Shown here piece after piece: positions 7,276-12,336 of a stretch of DNA of 12,336 bases (positions are counted from its first letter, which is position 1; each line of letters begins with the position of its first letter). Position numbers and translations under genes: made by a program. Origin of the DNA: Bdellovibrio sp. (GTDB lineage Bacteria; Bdellovibrionota; Bdellovibrionia; Bdellovibrionales; UBA1609); contig RFKI01000251.1 in the NCBI GenBank assembly GCA_003694355.1, forward strand, positions 1 through 12,336, given 5' to 3'. The notes under the pieces are model-generated. The model was not told the origin of the DNA. It made no database searches and saw nothing but the letters and a program-made list of their open reading frames with translations.

Positions 7276-9693
7276 AAAAATACCATTTTTCTTTTTATTG
7301 TTTTTGCAGTTTTCGGTGTTTTGGCGGAGGAACAAGAAGGTTTCTTGAATAAACTTCTTGCTCCAGGTCCTCTTATTGAGGGTCATAAAAAACTGGAAAA
7401 AACAGGATGTTTGGAGTGTCATAGTGCAAGTAAGGGAGTGGTGAATTCGAAGTGCTTGAAGTGTCATAAAGAAATAAAAAAATATGTGGATTTGAAAAAG
7501 GGGCTTCATGGAAGAACCAATAAAGATTGCAAGGAGTGTCATTCTGATCATAAAGGCCGAAAGTTTGATTCCACGAAGGTAGATAAAAAAACCTTTGATC
7601 ACTCCATTACGGGTTTTCGTTTAAAGGGAAAGCATGGAAAAATTAAATGTATCAAATGTCATACTCAAAAAAGAACAAAAAAATTTATAAGACCTCATGA
7701 TATCCGATTTTTTGGTTCATCAACATCGTGTAAGTCTTGCCATAAGAAAGATGATCTCCACTTTTTTGTTGGTAAGTGGAAAAAGAAAGACTGTGGTGAT
7801 TGCCATAATGAGCTTTCCTGGAGAAAGAATACCAGATTTGACCACTTTAAAGAGACTAACTATCGTTTGATTGGAAAGCATGCTAAATTGCGATGTAAAG
7901 ATTGTCATAAAGTCGATAAGAGAAGAAAGTGGGCGCGTTATACTTGGCCACATTTAAAACAGTCAAAATGTCTTTCTTGTCATAAAGATGTTCATGGAAA
8001 TCGTTTGAGCTCTAAGTTTAGGAATGGTCAGTGTCAAAAGTGCCACTTGCAAACCACATGGAAGATTAAAAAATTTAATCATAAGGTTACGGGTTATCCA
8101 CTTCGTGGAAAGCATGCAAAACTTCAATGCATTAAATGTCATAAACAACAGCGGTCTGTTTTAAGAAAAAGAAAGATGGTTTTGTATAAGTGGATAGGCT
8201 TATCTAAAGATTGTTTGAAGTGTCATAAAGATTATCATCGATATGGTTCCTTGAAGTTAAAGAAGTATGGTTCTCTTCATAATTGCTTGCAATGTCATAC
8301 AGAAGAGAATTGGAAGAAAACACATGACTTTGATCATCAGAGAGATGCCGGTTACCCTATAGAGGGCAAGCATAAGAAGTTAAAATGTTCCAAGTGTCAT
8401 CTGAAAAAGGTGAGACGAAGAGTTTTTAGAAGTGTTTATCATTGGGAAAAACTGAAACAGAAAACCTGTGAAACTTGTCATAAAAGTCCTCATAAAAGAT
8501 CCTTTTCTAAGAAATTTCTTTCTAAAAAGTGCTCGGAGTGTCATACCCCTCGGGGATGGAAAGAACAAAAGAATTTTGACCATAAAAAAACCCGATTTCC
8601 CTTGACTGGAAAACATGCGAAATTGCGATGTAACCAATGCCATATTCGTCGCAAAAAACAGGTTTTTAAATTTAAACATTTTGAAGAAAAGTTTTGTATA
8701 GATTGCCATAAGAATGAACACAAAAAACAATTTTCAAAGAAGTTTTCTTCTCGTTCTTGTAGCGAATGTCATACCACTAGAGATTTCGTTGCATTAAAGA
8801 AATTTAATCATTCTGAAACAGGATTTAAGTTAAGAGGGAAGCATGCAAAAATCAAATGTGTGGCCTGCCATAAAAAAACAAGAAAACGATTTCGACAAAA
8901 GCCAAGGCACTACAAAGGAATTTTTATTTTTAAGGACCTCGAGAGAAAGCAGTGTACGCTTTGTCATATAGATGTTCATAAGAAGCAATTAGGTAATGAT
9001 TGTTTGAAGTGTCATAACGAGAGTAACTGGAAAAAACGACATTTTAATCACAACAAAGATAGTGATTTTCCTCTGCGGGGGGCTCATAGAAAAACAAAAT
9101 GTTCCAAATGTCATAAAGCTCAGCGGCATGTTTTTGTTATCTATAAGAAACGAAAACTTCGAGTGATAAAATTTAAGCCTTTACCTAAAGTGTGTGCAGA
9201 ATGCCATAAAGACCCTCATAAAGGTGAGTTTGGAAAAGAGTGTAAAAGTTGTCACCTTGAACGGTCCTGGAAGTATACTAAAGACTTTCATCGTAATTTT
9301 ACTCTTCATGGCGTTCATTATACGGTTGGTTGCGCTGAATGCCATGTGGATGACAGGAATCTTGGGGGATTAAGTCAAGAATGTATTCTTTGTCATCAAA
9401 AAGATGACGTGCATAGTGGATCTTTGCCAAACTGTGGAGAATGTCATAAGCAGAGTTTTTGGGAGAGCACTTCATTTCGTCATTCTATGACCAACTTTCC
9501 TTTAAGAGGAAGTCACAGAACATTGGATTGCTTTCAATGTCATTCTCGGGGCATTTATGAGGGAGTTGGATCGGATTGTATTGATTGTCATGAGGCTGAT
9601 CGTCAACAAGCGGACGCTGTAGCGAATCCACCACATCCTTTGCCTGCTTTTGAAGATTGCAAATCTTGCCATAATCAATGGATGTTTAAATAA
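7273..9693 (+). CDS. 30-heme c-type cytochrome of ten triheme modules
   Basis: An 806-residue exported cytochrome. A Sec signal (1-18, cut likely after VLA) precedes thirty CxxCH motifs, the first at Cys46 and the last at Cys796. They fall into ten triplets with a period of about 66-86 residues. Site A follows a conserved G-[KSA]-H. Site B is usually CxxCHKDxH. Site C is followed by Trp and then F-[DN]-H leading into the next unit. Most modules thus carry three histidines beyond the CxxCH ones, enough for bis-His ligation of all three hemes. No catalytic domain is seen, so electron storage or conduction is the likely role. Residues 1-670 contain about 134 Lys; the remaining 136 residues contain four and are net acidic, an abrupt change. 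The gene is coupled to the barrel gene upstream and the thioredoxin downstream. Its motif style matches cytochrome c3-like multiheme proteins of Deltaproteobacteria and relatives, but I cannot name the family. Confidence 0.95.
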   Translation: MKNTIFLFIVFAVFGVLAEEQEGFLNKLLAPGPLIEGHKKLEKTGCLECHSASKGVVNSKCLKCHKEIKKYVDLKKGLHGRTNKDCKECHSDHKGRKFDSTKVDKKTFDHSITGFRLKGKHGKIKCIKCHTQKRTKKFIRPHDIRFFGSSTSCKSCHKKDDLHFFVGKWKKKDCGDCHNELSWRKNTRFDHFKETNYRLIGKHAKLRCKDCHKVDKRRKWARYTWPHLKQSKCLSCHKDVHGNRLSSKFRNGQCQKCHLQTTWKIKKFNHKVTGYPLRGKHAKLQCIKCHKQQRSVLRKRKMVLYKWIGLSKDCLKCHKDYHRYGSLKLKKYGSLHNCLQCHTEENWKKTHDFDHQRDAGYPIEGKHKKLKCSKCHLKKVRRRVFRSVYHWEKLKQKTCETCHKSPHKRSFSKKFLSKKCSECHTPRGWKEQKNFDHKKTRFPLTGKHAKLRCNQCHIRRKKQVFKFKHFEEKFCIDCHKNEHKKQFSKKFSSRSCSECHTTRDFVALKKFNHSETGFKLRGKHAKIKCVACHKKTRKRFRQKPRHYKGIFIFKDLERKQCTLCHIDVHKKQLGNDCLKCHNESNWKKRHFNHNKDSDFPLRGAHRKTKCSKCHKAQRHVFVIYKKRKLRVIKFKPLPKVCAECHKDPHKGEFGKECKSCHLERSWKYTKDFHRNFTLHGVHYTVGCAECHVDDRNLGGLSQECILCHQKDDVHSGSLPNCGECHKQSFWESTSFRHSMTNFPLRGSHRTLDCFQCHSRGIYEGVGSDCIDCHEADRQQADAVANPPHPLPAFEDCKSCHNQWMFK
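7408..9672 (+). repeat. ten tandem triheme modules inside the cytochrome
   Basis: CxxCH cysteines occur at residues 46/61/86, 126/153/174, 208/233/254, 286/314/338, 372/399/420, 453/475/496, 529/561/577, 610/641/657, 687/704/721 and 753/769/796. Site-A spacings are 80, 82, 78, 86, 81, 76, 81, 77 and 66 residues. Internal modules 2-7 and 9 are most alike, 8 is close, and the first and last are degenerate in the spacer histidines. The periodicity is at protein level; the DNA copies have diverged well beyond exact repeats. Confidence 0.9.
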
Positions 9694-9694
9694 A

Positions 9695-10237
9695 ATGAAA
9701 AAGAGTGTTTTTATTTTATTTGTTTTTTTGTTGTTAGGAGGCTTGTGGTTTTGGGGTGGGGGAAAAGATATTTTTGAAGCTTTGTTCATTTCTAAAAAGC
9801 AGCCACTTGTAAAGGACCCCTCTTTTCAGCTTTTTGACCTTCATGGAAAAGAGATTCATTTTAAAGATTTTAAGGGGACCATTGCAATAGTGAATTTTTG
9901 GGCTTCCTGGTGTCCTCCGTGTGCTGAAGAGTTACCTTCTTTGCTAAATTTGATTCGCCAAATGAATGGGAAAGTGAAACTCATAGCTATTTCTTTGGAT
10001 ACAAAGAAAGAAAATATTTTAACTTTTTTAAAGTCTTATTCACTTCCTGCAAATGTGTTTATTTTATGGGATCCAACAAATGCTGTTGCTCGAAAGTATG
10101 GTACTTTTAAGCTTCCAGAATCTTATGTGTTTTCTTCTACACAAAAACTTTTGAGAAAGGTAGAGGGAGCTGTTCTTTGGACATCACCAGAAAACATCCA
10201 ATATTTCAGACAATTGGTTAAAGAAGATTCAAAATAG
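9695..10237 (+). CDS. membrane-anchored TlpA/ResA/CcmG-like thioredoxin
   Basis: A 180-residue protein with an N-terminal signal anchor (4-20) and a periplasmic thioredoxin fold. The active site is WCPPC (Cys73, Cys76) within NFWASWCPPCAEELP. The cis-proline is at 141 (KLPESYVF), and the DP.F.L.D..G motif at 41-51 is typical of the redoxin/TlpA family. Members such as ResA reduce the cysteines of apocytochrome CxxCH motifs so that heme can be attached. The ATG at 9695 begins one base after the stop of the 30-heme gene and is followed at once by the hydrophobic anchor. A more distal in-frame ATG at 9650 lies inside the cytochrome and would add 15 residues that do not resemble a signal, so it is not used. 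Position suggests a dedicated reductant for the 60 heme-binding cysteines next door. General TlpA function in oxidative folding cannot be excluded. Confidence 0.9.
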   Translation: MKKSVFILFVFLLLGGLWFWGGGKDIFEALFISKKQPLVKDPSFQLFDLHGKEIHFKDFKGTIAIVNFWASWCPPCAEELPSLLNLIRQMNGKVKLIAISLDTKKENILTFLKSYSLPANVFILWDPTNAVARKYGTFKLPESYVFSSTQKLLRKVEGAVLWTSPENIQYFRQLVKEDSK

Positions 10238-10307
10238 GTTGAATGATATTGTGGAATCAGGCTTCAGTAAAGTGGGCCATATTTCTTTTTTCAATGTTAA
10301 TCTCTTT

Positions 10308-11276
10308 TTAGAATTTTAATAAAAGGGCGTCTTGTGGGCATGGATCTGTGAAGGGGAGCTCTGAAGAATCATCCAGTGCATTAAAAAGGTATTCGAGAAG
10401 AAGGTGTCGGCTGGAGGAGCCGTGAAGATACTCTTCTTGTAATTGTTTTAAGATTTCTTGATTTGAAGCAGTTTTAGAGCGAAGTTGCCAAGCAAGAACT
10501 TTAGCCAATTCATATCTTTCAAGAGAAAAGTGAACAAAGGGAATGGAAAGGCCAAGGCTATCGTTAAAATTCTTAAGAGGAGAAGGCTTATTGGATTTTA
10601 GAATATCAAAGAAGAAGGTCAAAAAGTCGATTTCTTTTTTTCCAGCTTGCTTGAGTCTTAGCAATTGAAAGGCAGCATAATAGGAGAGAGTTAAAGAGTT
10701 TTTCTGTCGTTGCCCCAGTTCTTTTTGTTTTAAAAGATGAGCTAGAGCATGAGGAGAAATCCATTTTGTCAGAGGTTCAAAGCCTTTAATGGAGCCTTTT
10801 TCTTGTGGAGTTAAGGGGAAAAGGTCTTCGTTAATATCTGACTTAGAAAGAATATTTTGTTCCACAATGAGTTTTAAGGCTCTAAGGCTTTCAGGATATT
10901 CATTTAAATGGTCAAGAGGGATTCCCTTAAAGATGCCACGGATAGCCAGCATTCTTTGAGCCCAGGAGCGTTTGGGAGATAAAAGCATATCAATATAGAA
11001 AGCTTCAATACGAGGAGAGTACATTTGAGAGTCTCCTAAAAGCTTTAAGAGCCTTAAGGAGTAGGCGTATTGAGGGTGTCGTGGTGATTTGTACAGGTCT
11101 TTTGCCATTTCCAGAAATTCTTTTTCTGTTTTTACGGGAGAGTGAAAAAGCCGATAAATGTCAGTGTTTTCATTGGCTTCAACGGTCACAGCTCCAGAAA
11201 GAGCCGTCAAAAGGGAGATGGTTCCGCAAAAAGCCATTAAAAAATAGAGTTTTTTTATGGAGTTAGAGGTTTTCAC
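10308..11276 (-). CDS. secreted helical protein of unknown function
   Basis: A 322-residue protein starting at GTG (11274-11276), chosen because a perfect AAGGAG lies 5 bases upstream on the minus strand. An ATG two bases further upstream runs straight into TGA. A hydrophobic segment (8-29) ending near SGA or VEA indicates export. The mature part is rich in Leu, Lys and Glu and appears almost wholly helical, with runs such as residues 67-80 and 184-206 that could form helical-repeat (HEAT/TPR-like) pairs. I see no catalytic motif, heme site or membrane segment. It ends in a short Pro/Cys-containing tail. It is convergent with the thioredoxin gene across a 70-base gap without a clear terminator and appears to be a single-gene unit, so a link to the electron-transfer cluster is not shown. 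I do not recognise the family. Confidence 0.85.
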   Translation of the reverse strand: MKTSNSIKKLYFLMAFCGTISLLTALSGAVTVEANENTDIYRLFHSPVKTEKEFLEMAKDLYKSPRHPQYAYSLRLLKLLGDSQMYSPRIEAFYIDMLLSPKRSWAQRMLAIRGIFKGIPLDHLNEYPESLRALKLIVEQNILSKSDINEDLFPLTPQEKGSIKGFEPLTKWISPHALAHLLKQKELGQRQKNSLTLSYYAAFQLLRLKQAGKKEIDFLTFFFDILKSNKPSPLKNFNDSLGLSIPFVHFSLERYELAKVLAWQLRSKTASNQEILKQLQEEYLHGSSSRHLLLEYLFNALDDSSELPFTDPCPQDALLLKF

Positions 11277-11310
11277 ATGGTCTCCTTATAAAGAATTGTT
11301 TCCTGGCTTT

Positions 11311-11361
11311 TAAAAAACAAATTCATGTTGTTTGCAAATTGTTTTTTATGCAAAAAACATG
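11311..11361. repeat. two interleaved inverted repeats upstream of the helical protein gene
   Basis: TAAAAAACAA (11311-11320) pairs perfectly with TTGTTTTTTA (11339-11348). CATGTTGTTTGCA (11324-11336) pairs at 12 of 13 positions with TGCAAAAAACATG (11349-11361). The arms alternate 1-2-1'-2', so each loop contains an arm of the other. A third pairing, GTTTTTT with AAAAAAC around ATGC (41-58 of the 11300s), is also possible. The element starts 35 bases upstream of the minus-strand GTG. It could be a cluster of AAAAAACA-type protein sites or an RNA structure in the 5' leader. Confidence 0.5.
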
Positions 11362-11430
11362 CTTTAACTGCAGGGAGACTCGCGCTGTAAAACTCCAGCT
11401 TCCCGATTATTGCGTTGAGGTGTGCTGCAT

Positions 11431-11452
11431 ATAAAATAGGGCCACCTTTTAT
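11431..11452 (-). terminator. possible terminator hairpin downstream of the tRNA
   Basis: Read on the minus strand, ATAAAAGG and CC-TA-TTTTAT can form an 8-pair stem with a 2-base bulge and a 4-base loop, with U residues in and after the descending arm. It lies about 70 bases beyond the tRNA 3' end. The stem is AT-rich, so this is a weak call. Confidence 0.25.
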
Positions 11453-11520
11453 TGCTAGCTATGGGGAGGTGGAGGTGAGGTGGTTAAGGAGAGAGAAAAT
11501 CTGGGGGGCGAAGGACCAAC

Positions 11521-11597
11521 TGGTAGCGGGAGAGGGATTTGAACCCCCGACACGTGGATTATGATTCCACTGCTCTGACCAACTGAGCTATCCCGCC
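11521..11597 (-). tRNA. tRNA with CAU anticodon (Met elongator, or Ile2)
   Basis: A full 77-base cloverleaf on the minus strand. It has a 7-pair acceptor (GGCGGGA with TCCCGCT), D stem GCTC/GAGC, anticodon stem GTGGA/TCCAC with loop ATCATAA, T stem GGGGG/CCCTC with loop TTCAAAT, discriminator A73 and an encoded CCA. The anticodon is CAU. It is not an initiator: the anticodon stem lacks the three consecutive G:C pairs and position 1 is G. G2:C71, C3:G70 and A73 agree with elongator methionine tRNA, but the same bases occur in lysidine-modified Ile2 tRNA, so the amino acid is not settled. Position 1:72 is a G:U wobble rather than the usual G:C. Confidence 0.95.
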
Positions 11598-11621
11598 ATA
11601 GCCTCTAAAAAAGAAAAGAAG

Positions 11622-11705
11622 CGTCATTTTTACAGAAAAAGCAGGGAGAGGTCAATAGTTGGTGCGAAAACAGAAAATGAGGGTTGACCTAAAACGTCAT
11701 TTTTA
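11622..11705 (+). repeat. 11-base direct repeat CGTCATTTTTA (two copies)
   Basis: Identical copies at 11622-11632 and 11695-11705, 73 bases apart in the same orientation. The first covers the tRNA -10 element and the second lies in the spacer of the plus-strand promoter. A shared regulator site is possible; chance is not excluded in AT-rich DNA. Confidence 0.45.
11627..11655 (-). promoter_or_regulatory. sigma70-type promoter for the tRNA
   Basis: On the minus strand TTGACC (11650-11655) is followed after exactly 17 bases by TAAAAA (11627-11632). The start point would be near 11620, leaving a leader of about 23 bases before the mature tRNA 5' end at 11597. Confidence 0.6.
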
Positions 11706-11712
11706 ATTGAAT
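11684..11712 (+). promoter_or_regulatory. sigma70-type promoter for the gene at 11742
   Basis: TTGACC (11684-11689), a 17-base spacer, then TTGAAT (11707-11712). The start point would be near 11719, about 23 bases before the ATG, with a G-rich ribosome site (11729-11738) between. It diverges from the tRNA promoter, with the two -35 hexamers about 28 bases apart. Confidence 0.55.
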
Positions 11713-11741
11713 GGGAGCTGGTTTAACTGGGGGGGAGAGTT

Positions 11742-12336
11742 ATGAGGTTTTTATCTGCATTTTTTCTAATAATAGGGGCAGCCATTCAGGTTCAAGGGCG
11801 TCTTCAGGTTCTGGATCTTAAAAGCCAAGAACCGATTCAGGGAGCCCAAGTACTTATTGGTTATGGCAAAGATAATCCTTTTCAGGGGAATGTTTTTCAA
11901 ACGGATGAAGATGGTTTTATCTTGCCAGTGTCCATGTGGCAAGAGCCTTTGCCTGTAACTGTGGAAGCTCAAGGGTACACAAGAGCTACTTATTGGGCGA
12001 TCACTCAAGATGCAGCCAAAGTGTATTTGTCTCGCAAGCCTTTAGAGACCCCCTACGTGATAAAAGGAAAAACCACATCTTATGGAAGGCTTCGAAGGGA
12101 TGGGAAGATTGACTTTGGCCTTGTGTTACCAGCACTTTCTCGGGAACAAATGATTCGATTTAACATATCAACTATTATGAGCCCTGACTTTGACACCATT
12201 CGAGTGATTGGGCGGCGATTTCTGATACCGAGTAATATTTCTCTTCCTCAACAAACAGAGTCTTATATTTTGCCTTTGAGGTTTAATAAACCTAGCTTTA
12301 GGCTTTCTTTAAATGATAGTGATATTTATACAATTC
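11742..12336 (+). CDS. secreted protein with carboxypeptidase-regulatory-like domain (partial, 3' end outside)
   Basis: The first 198 codons are open with no stop before the window edge. The ATG at 11742 follows a G-rich ribosome site and starts a short signal peptide (MRFLSAFFLIIGAAIQVQG). Residues 16-75 read VQGRLQVLDLKSQEPIQGAQ, then a DEDGFILPV-type turn and PLPVTVEAQGYTRATY. This is the layout of carboxypeptidase-regulatory-like (transthyretin-like) beta-sandwich domains: G-x-V/L, P-I-x-G-A-x-V, a T/D-x-D-G-x-F turn, then V-x-A-x-G-Y. The part beyond about residue 95 is beta-rich with no motif I recognise. Such domains often lead outer-membrane barrels or large surface proteins, so the missing remainder matters. 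Its own promoter separates it from the electron-transfer cluster. Confidence 0.8.
   Translation, partial: MRFLSAFFLIIGAAIQVQGRLQVLDLKSQEPIQGAQVLIGYGKDNPFQGNVFQTDEDGFILPVSMWQEPLPVTVEAQGYTRATYWAITQDAAKVYLSRKPLETPYVIKGKTTSYGRLRRDGKIDFGLVLPALSREQMIRFNISTIMSPDFDTIRVIGRRFLIPSNISLPQQTESYILPLRFNKPSFRLSLNDSDIYTI

Larger units (their letters stand above)
11277..11520. other. 244-base intergenic region with repeats
   Basis: Between the helical secreted protein and the tRNA no convincing reading frame is visible on either strand. The gene-proximal half contains interleaved inverted repeats (11311-11361). The middle has a small hairpin (11431-11452), and 11463-11483 is a run of GG doublets on the plus strand (GGAGGTGGAGGTGAGG and flanks). 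The promoter for the minus-strand gene must lie in this stretch, but I cannot fix it. Confidence 0.5.

Noticed and set aside
7207..7602. Minus-strand open frame across the barrel/cytochrome junction
   Set aside because: It is antisense to two strongly supported genes; its content mirrors their codons, with Met/Thr-rich stretches from CxxCH codons read backwards.
8380..8730. Minus-strand open frames inside the 30-heme gene (also 7720-7953 and 7963-8148)
   Set aside because: They are products of the repeated TGTCATAAA-type codons in the opposite strand, with no ribosome site or plausible protein character.
7408..9672. CRISPR-like or DNA-level tandem repeat, suggested by the recurring TGTCATAAA word
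   Set aside because: The recurrence comes from the CxxCH-Lys codons; spacing is irregular at DNA level and the frame is open throughout.
9650..9694. Earlier ATG at 9650 for the thioredoxin
   Set aside because: It lies inside the 30-heme coding sequence and adds 15 residues ahead of a complete signal anchor; the ATG at 9695 fits the one-base spacing and the anchor start.
10238..10307. Terminator between the thioredoxin and the convergent helical protein gene
   Set aside because: T-runs are present but no stem of useful length could be drawn.
11514..11585. Tandem GACCAACTG (11514-11522 and 11577-11585) as an integration-site duplication at the tRNA
   Set aside because: Only 9 bases, one copy in the D arm and the other straddling the 3' end; no integrase, no longer duplication and no element between them.

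Overview
The window is a compact cluster of electron-transfer genes from an AT-rich Gram-negative bacterium. Evidence for this is an outer-membrane beta-barrel gene, Sec signal peptides, a probable lipoprotein, and System II (ResB/CcsA) cytochrome c maturation. A Bdellovibrionota or other former-Deltaproteobacteria lineage would fit the multiheme content and the lipoprotein signal style. That placement is an impression from composition and gene types, not a demonstrated assignment.

Layout. Positions 1-45 hold the tail of an upstream gene. It is followed by an orphan multi-spanning membrane protein (55-906) with two histidine pairs spaced as in transmembrane di-heme b proteins. Next is a 13-heme cytochrome c with a lipoprotein-like signal (1076-2455). 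Convergent to these, on the minus strand, lie ccsA (2486-4138) and resB (4123-5853), which overlap and encode the cytochrome c synthase. Divergent from resB, across an 88-bp AT-rich promoter region, is a tightly packed plus-strand trio. It comprises a 443-residue predicted outer-membrane barrel (5942-7273), an 806-residue cytochrome with 30 CxxCH motifs (7273-9693) and a membrane-anchored TlpA/ResA-like thioredoxin (9695-10237). The barrel stop and cytochrome start share one base; the thioredoxin follows after one base.

How the genes could work together (inference). Electrons could cross the inner membrane through the hemes of the first protein and pass to the 30-heme periplasmic wire. They could then leave through the barrel to the 13-heme lipoprotein at the outer membrane. 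ResB/CcsA would attach the hemes and the thioredoxin would keep CxxCH cysteines reduced. The set has the parts list of a porin-cytochrome conduit for extracellular electron transfer, but none of its proteins looks like a standard MtrA/MtrB/MtrC. The 30-heme protein is built from ten three-heme modules, each normally carrying three extra conserved histidines. Its first ~670 residues are extremely lysine-rich, whereas the last ~136 are lysine-poor and acidic.

The right flank looks unrelated. It holds an unrecognised secreted protein on the minus strand (10308-11276) and an intergenic stretch with interleaved inverted repeats (11311-11361). A CAU-anticodon tRNA follows on the minus strand (11521-11597). 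Last is the start of a secreted protein with a carboxypeptidase-regulatory-like beta domain, which runs off the window end (11742 onward).
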